In this document: positions 34,983 through 43,121 of the stretch, piece after piece
Position numbering within the stretch: position 1 is the first letter of the stretch
How the letters are laid out: each line of letters starts with the position of its first letter
Source: Microthrixaceae bacterium
GTDB lineage: Bacteria > Actinomycetota > Acidimicrobiia > Acidimicrobiales > Acidimicrobilacustridaceae
Assembly (NCBI GenBank): GCA_947449015.1
Contig: CANFQA010000010.1
Span: forward strand, 1 to 64,000
DNA length: 64,000 nt
Reading direction: 5' to 3'
Notes under the pieces: generated by a model
Databases searched by the model: none
Seen by the model: only the letters and a program-made list of their open reading frames with translations
What the model was told of the DNA's origin: nothing
Program-made: the position numbers and the translations under genes

Positions 34983-36905
34983 CTACGTCTCTGAAGTGCT
35001 CTCCATGAACTGTCCCCACCACTCAGAGAGCTCTCGAGCAACCGGTTCGAATCCTGATTCGCTCTGAACAATCATCGCGAGTTCAGCGCACGCATCCCCG
35101 CCGAGGAGCAGGTCGTGTGCGGTTGCGGACGCTGCTTCCAGCAACATCAGTTCGGGACTTCGAACATTCGAGTTCATAAACGCGGCGTCCAGCGCGTTCT
35201 CATACGCGCCGAGATCCTCGAGGAGCATCTTGCGCAGTGTGAGAGAGCCGGCTGAAGGTTCCGACACCCGGTCGATACTCGCCGTCAGGTAGCGCCGGGC
35301 CGATTCGAGCGAATCGGCCCGAAGTCGATGCAACAACGACATGATTCCACTCGGGAAGACCAGGAAACTGAAGCCGGCGGCAACAGCCGCACCCAGCAGG
35401 ATGTCCTGAAACCGAGCACCTTCTAAACCCTTGTTCGGCGGCCACGTGACAACAGCGAAGTTGATGAGCGCGAATTGCGTGTAGGACAGCTGCGCAAGTG
35501 TCATGTTCAAACTCGCAACACGCTTCGCCACGAAAGCAGCCACAGGAAGCGCGCACAGGAACACCAGGTACGGCAGATGCAGCATCGCAAGAAGCCCTGC
35601 AATCAGAACACCACCAGTTGCGCCCGCCGCCATTTTCAGCATCGCCTGTGCACCGGTTGCCCCTGACAGCGTCACCTGCGTGACAGCGAGCGCAGCGAGT
35701 ACGACCCAAAGTCCGTGGTCAAGTCCCACGACTCGCACGATGAGCACGCAGGCTGCCGCGCCGAAGCCGGTTCGCAACGCGTTCCGCAGCCAGACTGACC
35801 TCCAGCGAAAGTTCTGTCGAAGGATCCTGGACGGGCGCATCGAATCAAAATGACCGATATCGGGAGTCGGCGCGTTCATCCGCCGGCTCAGTGCCGCTTG
35901 ATAGAGCTGATTCATCGCCCCGATCGAGAGCACCCGAACCGGATAGTGCGAGGCCAAGATCTCGGGGCTCTGTTCGCAGAGCCGATCAAGGTCGCTCCGG
36001 CGAGCGGTGGGCAGATCGGGCAGATCGGTCGGCAGCGACCCGCCCTCAACCAAATCGGCAGCAGCCTGGAAGGCATCTGCGGACGTCATCGCCAATGTGC
36101 TTGGGTCGGTCGGTCGCATCGCTGTGAGTCGCTCGGCAATCGGCATGCTCCAGCGCGCGCCAGAGACCATGCCGGCAATTGCGCGCTGACGATGTCCCAC
36201 TGCTCCGGGTTGGGTGAAGCTGCTGGTGACCTGTGCCAACAACTCGTCACGAGAGGCCTGGAGCGCCGCCAGTCTCGGACCTTGATCGCCACCACTGGCC
36301 ATGGCAGCACAAAGGTCGGCCGCAGCGCGCAGCCACTGCGCGAGCAATCTCCGCACCAAACCTGAACGGCGATGCGGCAGAACCACAAGAGCCGCGATGA
36401 TCGATACTGCGCTTCCGAGCGACCATCCAACAAGCAGTGATGGAAGATCGCTGCGATGCGCAGTCACCATGACCGGCAGAAAAAATGCTCCTTGGAGACC
36501 GACCGCCGAGCGGGAGACATAGCCGCGTAGCACTCGCAGGTAGGCGAAGGTCGATGACACGACAATCGTGACGACGACGGCAAGCCAAAGCGGTGATGCA
36601 CAGACGACTCCGAGGACCACGGCGAAAGCACCAACAAGCGTTGCCACGCCGTGACCGACGAACCGTTCACCAAGATCGCCCTCGAAGTCGAGAAAGTACA
36701 GGTGAATGCACACAGCAAGCGCCGCGAGCAATGCCCCACTGGACTCCCCGAGAATTGCAAGCACGAGCAGGTCGACGGCGACAATTGTCGCCGCGAACCT
36801 CAGTCCAGATCTATTCGCCGGAATCACAAGCGACCGGTGAATACCACCCCACCGCACGAGATCAGCGGGACGCCGCTGGGGTGTCGGTGTCAGCTCCAAC
36901 CGCAT
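34983..36905 (-). CDS. FUSC-family inner membrane protein (aromatic acid exporter/YccS-like)
   Basis: The protein has 640 residues from the ATG at 36905; the open frame upstream of it is antisense or overlapping noise. It has two blocks of five to six membrane segments (about 27-170 and 360-490), each followed by a soluble helical region, with the second block containing TGFGAAACVLIVRVVGLDHGLWVVLAAL and GATGAQAMLKMAAGATGG. This matches fusaric-acid-resistance-type proteins, which export aromatic acids or other toxic compounds. The gene begins 44 bases inside the end of the MFS gene, so the two form an efflux operon. Confidence 0.82.
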   Translation of the reverse strand: MRLELTPTPQRRPADLVRWGGIHRSLVIPANRSGLRFAATIVAVDLLVLAILGESSGALLAALAVCIHLYFLDFEGDLGERFVGHGVATLVGAFAVVLGVVCASPLWLAVVVTIVVSSTFAYLRVLRGYVSRSAVGLQGAFFLPVMVTAHRSDLPSLLVGWSLGSAVSIIAALVVLPHRRSGLVRRLLAQWLRAAADLCAAMASGGDQGPRLAALQASRDELLAQVTSSFTQPGAVGHRQRAIAGMVSGARWSMPIAERLTAMRPTDPSTLAMTSADAFQAAADLVEGGSLPTDLPDLPTARRSDLDRLCEQSPEILASHYPVRVLSIGAMNQLYQAALSRRMNAPTPDIGHFDSMRPSRILRQNFRWRSVWLRNALRTGFGAAACVLIVRVVGLDHGLWVVLAALAVTQVTLSGATGAQAMLKMAAGATGGVLIAGLLAMLHLPYLVFLCALPVAAFVAKRVASLNMTLAQLSYTQFALINFAVVTWPPNKGLEGARFQDILLGAAVAAGFSFLVFPSGIMSLLHRLRADSLESARRYLTASIDRVSEPSAGSLTLRKMLLEDLGAYENALDAAFMNSNVRSPELMLLEAASATAHDLLLGGDACAELAMIVQSESGFEPVARELSEWWGQFMESTSET

Positions 36906-38481
36906 CTTCCCTCTGGTATTCGGCGAACATCGCCATCGCTTTCTCCCGCGATGGGTACGCCAAGAACACCAACACTGCGCCAAGGAAGATGAAGAACGCA
37001 CCAGCGCCGTATGCCCATGACGAACCCTGCAGGAAACTCTTCTCGGCAGCAGAGACAATCGCGCTCTGGTACTGCGGGAACTGCTCAGCCATCTTCGTTG
37101 CACTCGAGAACGAGGCGGTGAGCTCTGAGCGAGTCTGGGCCGAAACTGTCGAAGCTTCTGGCGACGCGGCGACGGCCTTGGAGAACGCGGAGGCATAGCC
37201 AAGTGTGAGGAAGGTGCCGAGCACGGCCTGGAAGATGGAACCACCCAGGTCGCGCTGTAGATCAGAGGTGCCCGATGCCATACCAACCTTTGCGACAGGA
37301 ACTGAACTGGTAAGAGAGCGAGCGGCGGGCGTGAGAGCGAATCCAACCCCAGCACCCATCAGTAGATACGCCATCCCGATGAAGAGGTATGACACACCTT
37401 CATGCCAGGTGAACAGCATCACGCCGAAGGCCGGAAGGATGAAGCTGTACCCGAGCAGCATGGTGAAGCGCGAACCCTTCGTGTCAACGAGCTTCGCCGA
37501 ATGTGGCGCAACCGCAATCATGCCGATTGCCGCAGGAAGAATCGCTGTGCCTGCGGCAAGCGTGCTGTAGTGCATGACGTTCTGCAGGAATTGCTGACCG
37601 ACATACATTGCACCGGCAAGCGAGCCGAGCACGATCATTCCGGCTACTGCAGGCACCCAAAAGAGTCGGCGGCTCGCGTAGTTCAGGTCATAGAGCGGAT
37701 GCTTTGCCCTGCGCTGACGCAGAAAGAACAGCACAATCAGCACGCCGGAGACCGCCAGCAGGACCAGCGACGCGATGAGCCGATTCGGCGCGGAGATCAT
37801 GCCGATGCCCAGCACCAGACCAGCGATCATCAGTACCGAAAGCGCACCGCCGAGATGGTCGACCGGGTCGGTGGACTCGGCCACATGCGATGGCACGAAC
37901 AAGAGATTCATGATGAGTGCGACAACAGCAACAGGAACGACGATTAGAAAGACCGAACCCCACCAGAGGTGTCCAAGGAAGTAACCCGCGAGCGCGGGCC
38001 CGAGCACTGCAGACGCTCCACTCACCGATTGCCAGAGAGCGATGGCCTTCGTTCGACTCGTGCCCTCAGCCCAAAGTGCGGTGACGAGAGCCAGTGTGGT
38101 CGGATAGGCCATGCCAGCGGCAAGTCCCGTGAGAAGACGCCCCAGCATCAGAGTCTGGACGTTCGGAGCGAAGGCGGAGAGGAAAGCTGCCGGGATCGTG
38201 ATGATGAGACCGAGCAGGAGCATTCGCTTGCGCCCATGGCGATCACCGATTGCGCCGAAATACAACACCGACATCGCCAAGCCAAGCGTGCAACCAACGG
38301 CTACAAGAGTCAGCGAGGTCTGCGAGGCATTGAATGCTTTGCCAATATCGGGTAGGGCGACATTGGCCACGGACAGGTTCACGTTGCAGACAAACGCCCC
38401 GAGAATCAGCGAAACAAGCACAAGACCCGCTCTCGGCGGGGCGTCAGGGGTCGTTGTCGATTCGGGGCCAGTGCCTGCCAT
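36862..38481 (-). CDS. MFS drug transporter (DHA2/EmrB-QacA type)
   Basis: The 539-residue protein shows about 14 hydrophobic segments and the MFS motif A loop GAIGDRHGRKRMLLLG near residues 75-90, with LSVANVALPDIGKAF in the first helix and TALWAEGTSRTKAIALWQSVSGASAVLGPALAG (motif C region) in helix five. These features fit proton-driven 14-TMS multidrug exporters. The start ATG at 38481 follows a GAGAG stretch. It overlaps the downstream FUSC gene by 44 bases. It is divergent from the lipase gene at 38603, and no regulator gene is adjacent. Confidence 0.88.
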   Translation of the reverse strand: MAGTGPESTTTPDAPPRAGLVLVSLILGAFVCNVNLSVANVALPDIGKAFNASQTSLTLVAVGCTLGLAMSVLYFGAIGDRHGRKRMLLLGLIITIPAAFLSAFAPNVQTLMLGRLLTGLAAGMAYPTTLALVTALWAEGTSRTKAIALWQSVSGASAVLGPALAGYFLGHLWWGSVFLIVVPVAVVALIMNLLFVPSHVAESTDPVDHLGGALSVLMIAGLVLGIGMISAPNRLIASLVLLAVSGVLIVLFFLRQRRAKHPLYDLNYASRRLFWVPAVAGMIVLGSLAGAMYVGQQFLQNVMHYSTLAAGTAILPAAIGMIAVAPHSAKLVDTKGSRFTMLLGYSFILPAFGVMLFTWHEGVSYLFIGMAYLLMGAGVGFALTPAARSLTSSVPVAKVGMASGTSDLQRDLGGSIFQAVLGTFLTLGYASAFSKAVAASPEASTVSAQTRSELTASFSSATKMAEQFPQYQSAIVSAAEKSFLQGSSWAYGAGAFFIFLGAVLVFLAYPSREKAMAMFAEYQREDAVGADTDTPAASR

Positions 38482-38602
38482 TGAGAACTCTCTCTGCTTT
38501 CGGGGCGCTAAGGAACCGCAGCAACCGAACCATCGGTACACTTCCGCCGCTGAGCTGCTCGTCGCAGCGTAGTGCTACCCCCAACGAGCGGAGAGTGTTT
38601 CA

Positions 38603-39685
38603 GTGAGCGGTGCCGTGAATTTCCAAGAAGAGATCCCCACGTCGATCAACGGCGCAGTCGCCTACCGGATCCGCTACGCGTCTCACGACCTCAACGGCCG
38701 ACCGACTGAATCCACTGGTCTTGTCATCGCCCCTGCGAAGTCCGGCGAGAACCGGCGAGTGATGTCATGGTCTCATGGGACGACCGGGCTCGGCGACGCC
38801 GGTTCTCCGTCGGCTCAGCCTGATCCAGCGCGCGAACTCACCTTGTATTTCAGCCCCGGTTCGCAAACACAGCTCGACTTCGGAATCCCCGGCTTGCAGC
38901 AGTTCATAGATGACAACTGGGTGATCGTTGCCACTGACTACCAGGGTCTTGGTTCCGCCGGCGTTCACCAGTACACGGTCAACCGAACCAACGGCATCGA
39001 TGCCGTCACCATCGTGAAGGCCGCACGTGAGTTGCCAGTAGGTGCAGGTACGAAGTTCGGCGTCATCGGTTGGTCACAGGGCGGTGGCTCCGCGGCGGCA
39101 ACCGTCGAACTCGATGCGTCCGACTACGGCGATCTGGAGATCGTGGGCGCGGTGTGCATGTCGCCCGGTGTTCCGAGCATCGCCCTGAAGCTTCCGGGGC
39201 TGGGTTCTGCGCTCGGTGGCAACGACATCCCGCCCGATGGGCATCTATTCATGATCCTCGTCGGGATGGCAACTGCATTCCCCGACACGCTGTCACTCGA
39301 CGATGTACTTACCGCCGCCGGTAAGCGTGTGTTTGAACAGGGCTGGAATGTGCAGCCTGTGCATCATCTAAGCGACACACTTGAGCGTGCCTATAAGCAT
39401 GAGGGCCAGGTCATGGCCGTTGACACCACCAAGATCGCCGCATGGATGAAAGCGTTCAACGACGCGTCGGCGGCGCAGCGCAAGCCGATCGCTCCCGTGC
39501 TCGTGCAGATCGACCGACAGATTGAGAACGGACCATGCCCAGTGCCCTGGCAACTGGGTTACATCGATGCCATTGGTGCTCTCGGCGGCGACATCACCTC
39601 AACGACCTACCCGGATGACGATCACTTCTCACTTCCCCAAAGCGCCATCGGTGAGGCTCGCGACTGGCTTGCCGCCAAGTTCTGA
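38603..39685 (+). CDS. secretory lipase-like alpha/beta hydrolase
   Basis: The 360-residue protein has the lipase-family layout: SWSHGTTGLGD (oxyanion region), VATDYQGLGSAGVHQY, and nucleophile elbow GWSQGG near residue 155, with later PVLVQIDRQIENGPCP and DDDHFS segments that could hold Asp and His. This resembles the LIP-type secretory lipases. No signal peptide is visible at the N-terminus, so it may be cytosolic. The GTG at 38603 follows GGAGAG. Its 3' end overlaps the convergent gene at 39629 by 57 bases. Confidence 0.82.
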   Translation: MSGAVNFQEEIPTSINGAVAYRIRYASHDLNGRPTESTGLVIAPAKSGENRRVMSWSHGTTGLGDAGSPSAQPDPARELTLYFSPGSQTQLDFGIPGLQQFIDDNWVIVATDYQGLGSAGVHQYTVNRTNGIDAVTIVKAARELPVGAGTKFGVIGWSQGGGSAAATVELDASDYGDLEIVGAVCMSPGVPSIALKLPGLGSALGGNDIPPDGHLFMILVGMATAFPDTLSLDDVLTAAGKRVFEQGWNVQPVHHLSDTLERAYKHEGQVMAVDTTKIAAWMKAFNDASAAQRKPIAPVLVQIDRQIENGPCPVPWQLGYIDAIGALGGDITSTTYPDDDHFSLPQSAIGEARDWLAAKF

Positions 39686-40537
39686 TCGAATCTTCCGATA
39701 CACCCGCAGCAGTTTTGGTATCGAAACGTAGAACCACCGGCTTCTCAATTCGAGAAACATGAGTCGCTTTCTGAGAAAACCAAAATCTGAAACATGGAGA
39801 AGGCCTTTGGTGTGACCGCGAAACAGCGCAATCCACAGCGAAACATTCGACGTTGTCAGAATCACGGTTTTGCAGCGCGAGATGAGCAGCACCGCGCTGA
39901 GGAAATCTTCAAGCAATTCGGGATCATGAAACTGCAGAGCAGTGTGGGGATCCGAGTCAGATGAATACCTCGGTAGTTCTGAAAAGACAATGACGTCGCG
40001 GTCAATCTCGCGAACCAGGTGTTCATAAATTGACTGGTCATCTGTCTGCACGATGACCGAGTCATAGCCGGCAGCAAGTTTGTTGACGAAGCGAGCAATC
40101 GTTTGCGGATCTTCTAGTGGATTCTCAGTCTTCTTGTCCGTCCCTCTGAAGAGAACCGCGAGCGTCCGGTCCGGATCAACGCCATATTTCGCTTGGAGGC
40201 TGAAGGATCGCTCAGTGACGAAATCTCTGAAGGTAAACCACTGCGTTATCGAAGGTGAGAATCTCTCCAGCGGCAACTGTGTGTAGTCGCGAGCACACAT
40301 CCATCGATCAAAATGGATCTTGTCGACCTGAGCTTTGGTGCTGGGTTGGAAGTACTTCTCATAGACGTCAGTCGTCGGGTCCGACCGATACATCGAAAAT
40401 GACCCGGTGGTGTCGATTTGAAATGGCCCGTCCATACGCTGAATCTCTTCCAGCAAAACTGAACAGTTGGAAAAAAACCCACAATCGTGGGTGAGTACAA
40501 GGCGCTGCATCCCTTGATCGTTTGCTTCTGCGTCCAC
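39629..40537 (-). CDS. fucosyltransferase-fold-like protein
   Basis: The protein has about 302 residues from a GTG at 40537. An ATG at 40510 or a TTG at 40648 are alternatives. I chose 40537 because TACGAT stands six bases before it. The C-terminal half shows FRGTDKK, VIVQTDDQSI and LTTSNVSLWIALFRG, an order resembling the HxRRxD, TDD and S-x-S-x-W motifs of alpha-1,6-/O-fucosyltransferase-fold enzymes. A GDP-sugar glycosyltransferase role is therefore plausible but inferred. It has no adjacent glycan genes, and its end overlaps the convergent lipase gene. Confidence 0.55.
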   Translation of the reverse strand: MDAEANDQGMQRLVLTHDCGFFSNCSVLLEEIQRMDGPFQIDTTGSFSMYRSDPTTDVYEKYFQPSTKAQVDKIHFDRWMCARDYTQLPLERFSPSITQWFTFRDFVTERSFSLQAKYGVDPDRTLAVLFRGTDKKTENPLEDPQTIARFVNKLAAGYDSVIVQTDDQSIYEHLVREIDRDVIVFSELPRYSSDSDPHTALQFHDPELLEDFLSAVLLISRCKTVILTTSNVSLWIALFRGHTKGLLHVSDFGFLRKRLMFLELRSRWFYVSIPKLLRVYRKIRSELGGKPVASLTDGALGK

Positions 40538-40543
40538 TGCACC

Positions 40544-40549
40544 ATCGTA
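40544..40549 (-). promoter_or_regulatory. -10 element for the gene starting at 40537
   Basis: On the reverse strand TACGAT (TANNNT) ends six bases before GTG. It supports a leaderless start, though the upstream in-frame sequence stays open. Confidence 0.35.
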
Positions 40550-40651
40550 TTTCAGAATGACGCGCTGCCATGTATGGCCCGATCGCGTGCGTTTGTCATG
40601 TCGAACAGCTTGCTCGGCAAGTCTGCTGATCTCACCTAGTAGGACCAACGA

Positions 40652-41227
40652 TCAGCGGTCGCGTAGACCTTTCCCGGCCAAGATCTGCTCTGAACACTTC
40701 GTCACTCTGGCCTCGCGAGTGGACGCCTGCTTCGCCCCCGAGATGTAGAGGTTGTACTCACGCCGCCGGCCCGGTGTCAGCTTCTCGAATGCGCTGCGCA
40801 GCTTCCGGTCACGCTCGAGGCGATCACGCAGTTCGTCAACCAGTTCGAGTTCCTGCGTAGGCAAAACAGGAGGACCCTCCTGCTCGAGGTCGAGCGCCGC
40901 TGCAACCAACTCTCGTACGGCCGGAGCAAGGCGCTTGACATCAGCCACAGAACGCAGACACACACGCCGCGCCGAACGAGAGTTTGGACCTTGCTCCTCA
41001 AGAACTCCGTGCGGGTCGGCAAGGAACGCTCCGTTGAAGAACATGAGCGCAAGGAAGTTTTTCATCGGCTGCATGATGGCGATGTTGCCGCCTTCGGTTC
41101 CGAAGCAGGGCTTACCCCACTTGAGATCCTCCGAGAGCCCCGCCTTCAGGAGAATCGGACGTAATGCCTTCATCTCTGCCGACCACATCGACGCCCCATT
41201 GAGAAACTGGTCAATCGCTGCATTCAT
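40652..41227 (-). CDS. YdeI/OmdA-like DUF1801-type protein
   Basis: The protein has 191 residues from the ATG at 41227, seven bases after a TACCGT -10 element on the reverse strand, so the start is probably leaderless. The N-terminal part (WSAEMKALRPILLKAGLSEDLKWGKPCFG, then IAIMQPMKNFLALMFFNGAFL) matches the DUF1801/YdhG-like fold, and the C-terminal LTPGRRREYNLYISGAKQASTREARVTKC matches the YdeI/OmdA tail. Members are small cytosolic proteins linked to stress or peptide resistance, without an established mechanism. It is a single-gene unit between unrelated neighbours. Confidence 0.82.
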   Translation of the reverse strand: MNAAIDQFLNGASMWSAEMKALRPILLKAGLSEDLKWGKPCFGTEGGNIAIMQPMKNFLALMFFNGAFLADPHGVLEEQGPNSRSARRVCLRSVADVKRLAPAVRELVAAALDLEQEGPPVLPTQELELVDELRDRLERDRKLRSAFEKLTPGRRREYNLYISGAKQASTREARVTKCSEQILAGKGLRDR

Positions 41228-41234
41228 TTTCACG

Positions 41235-41240
41235 ACGGTA
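41235..41240 (-). promoter_or_regulatory. -10 element for the YdeI-like gene
   Basis: TACCGT on the reverse strand lies seven bases before the ATG at 41227 and decides that start over the GTG at 41233. Confidence 0.5.
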
Positions 41241-41356
41241 GCGTCGAGGCGCAGAAAGTCCGAGCGCTCATGACCCGGTCGGGATGATCAACCGAACCAT
41301 GCCGAGGTCGTACGGTGACACCACGACACTGCGAACCACAGACCTCTCGAGACCCC

Positions 41357-42001
41357 ATGACAGCAGCCGAACCTCCAATCGCTGAGCTCAGCGAATCCCA
41401 ACGTCATCGCCTCGAGACCACTGGTCGACGGTGGGAGTACGCCACGACTGCATGGAACGTGATGGAGGCCACGGTTTCGATCGTGACTGGGGTGCTCGCC
41501 GCGTCGCTTGCGCTCGTGGCTTTTGGTCTCGACTCCACTATCGAAGTGTTCGCGTCGCTAGTGGTGCTCTGGCACCTTCGTGGTGCGGATGAATCAACAG
41601 ATCCTGCTCGCGCTCGTCGTGCCATGCGACTGCTGGCGATTGCCTTCGGACTTCTCGGCATCTATCTCGTCTTCGACTCGATTCACGGTCTTGCCAGTCA
41701 CGCCGAAGCGAGAACCTCACCGCTTGGAATGGTGTTTCTCGCCGCAACCGTGGTGATCATGTTTATCTTCGCCTGGGTAAAGCGGCGGGCCGGACTCGCT
41801 CTTGGCAACCGACCGCTGATCGCCAATGCTCGCATGGCGGCAATTGACGGGATGCTGGCCGCCGGCATCCTTCTTGCGCTCGCGCTTGACGCTTTGCTCG
41901 GATGGTGGTGGTCCGACCCCCTCGCCGCAGGCGTGGTTGCACTGATCACCCTCAATGAAGCGCGTGAACTGTGGTCAGGCGAGGTCGACCTACTCGACTG
42001 A
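41357..42001 (+). CDS. cation-efflux-like (CDF-type) membrane protein
   Basis: The protein has 214 residues from the ATG at 41357. A TACGGT -10-like element at 41311-41316 places transcription downstream of the in-frame GTG at 41315. Five to six hydrophobic segments are visible, with AFGLDSTIEVFASLVVLWHLR and ANARMAAIDGMLAAGILLAL in helices 2 and 5, which resemble the metal-site helices of cation diffusion facilitators (DxxxE and HxxxD type). It lacks the usual C-terminal cytosolic domain and the full His/Asp set, so it may belong to a divergent CDF-related group. Transport of a divalent metal is inferred. Confidence 0.68.
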   Translation: MTAAEPPIAELSESQRHRLETTGRRWEYATTAWNVMEATVSIVTGVLAASLALVAFGLDSTIEVFASLVVLWHLRGADESTDPARARRAMRLLAIAFGLLGIYLVFDSIHGLASHAEARTSPLGMVFLAATVVIMFIFAWVKRRAGLALGNRPLIANARMAAIDGMLAAGILLALALDALLGWWWSDPLAAGVVALITLNEARELWSGEVDLLD

Positions 42002-42077
42002 GGCCTTTCAACTCGCGATCTCTGCGGCGAGTGGCTCAAACTAGAATCGGCTCCACTATGTCGGGCGTCGAGATCCA

Positions 42078-43121
42078 ATGAAGATCCACATCAATGCCTG
42101 GCACGATTTTGCCAGTCCTGATGCCGGCGGGAGCGAGGTCGTGGTTGACCATGCTGCCACTGAGCTCACCCACCTTGGCCACGATGTGACGGTGTCGGTA
42201 CCCCGCCCAGTTGGTGCCCATCCGTATCGAACACTTGTGAGCGGTGGCTTCTACACACAGTTCCTTCGAGCGCCGTTCAACTATTTTCGACATGCTCGAA
42301 ACGCTGATGTCGTCATTGACGTCATCAGCGGCCTGCCGTTCTTCACTCCGCTGTGGAGGCGACGCAAGCGAACGATCTGCTTCGTACATCACGTGCACGA
42401 CGAACAATGGGATGACACCTATCCCGGTCCTGTCGCCATTGTCGGAAAATTCCTTGAGTTAAAGGTGATGCCGCGGGTCTACCGCGAGTTCATCGCCGTT
42501 TCGCCGTCCACTGCGAAGGGCTTGGAAGGTCTGGGTGTTCGATCAGAAGCCATTACCGTCGTCCCCAACGGACTCGATGCCGCACCTGCGGTCCTACCCA
42601 CCAAGGATCAAGAACTCCTCTTCGTCCTCGTAGCCCGCCTTGCCCCGAACAAACGCGTTGCGCTGCTGCTTGACATGTGGCGAGAGGTTCACAAATCCAC
42701 GGGCGGACGGCTGGTCATCATCGGCGATGGCACCGAACGCGAATCTCTTGAGCGCATGGAAACTCCATGCTGTGAGTTCCTCGGTCAAGTGGATGACCAA
42801 CTGCGGGATTCCTATCTCGCTCGCGCGTCGTTACTGATGGTCAGTTCTCGTCGAGAGGGATGGGGACTGACCATCCTTGAGGCGGCACGAGTCGGCACCC
42901 CAGCGCTGGCGTTCAATGTGGATGGCGTACGCGATGCCATCGTCGATGGAGTCACCGGCGTACTCGCCGACGATGAGGAACAGTTCATGGCGCAGTGGAA
43001 AATCCTCGCCACCGATGAAGCACGCCGTCGAGCGCTCGGCGAAGCGGCTCGTGAACGCTCGAAAACCTTCTCATGGACGCGGTCCGCGCAGCTGCTCGAA
43101 TCGGTGCTCACTGGTGACTGA
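42078..43121 (+). CDS. glycosyltransferase family 4 (GT-B)
   Basis: The 347-residue protein has two Rossmann domains. The N-terminal part has a GGSEVVVDHAATELTHLGHDVTV acceptor region, and the C-terminal part has VARLAPNKRVALLLDMW and SRREGWGLTILEAARVGTPALAF, the E-x7-E donor motif of GT4 enzymes. It is a cytosolic retaining glycosyltransferase that uses a nucleotide sugar. Its stop overlaps the start of the AftD-like gene by eight bases, so it probably works on the same envelope polysaccharide. A possible -10 TAGAAT lies at 42042-42047. Confidence 0.9.
   Translation: MKIHINAWHDFASPDAGGSEVVVDHAATELTHLGHDVTVSVPRPVGAHPYRTLVSGGFYTQFLRAPFNYFRHARNADVVIDVISGLPFFTPLWRRRKRTICFVHHVHDEQWDDTYPGPVAIVGKFLELKVMPRVYREFIAVSPSTAKGLEGLGVRSEAITVVPNGLDAAPAVLPTKDQELLFVLVARLAPNKRVALLLDMWREVHKSTGGRLVIIGDGTERESLERMETPCCEFLGQVDDQLRDSYLARASLLMVSSRREGWGLTILEAARVGTPALAFNVDGVRDAIVDGVTGVLADDEEQFMAQWKILATDEARRRALGEAARERSKTFSWTRSAQLLESVLTGD

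Noticed and set aside
34405-35067. Arg/Ser-rich forward frame after the FkbM gene
   Set aside because: It is a shadow of the FkbM coding region extended through the intergenic gap; codon use and composition are not protein-like.
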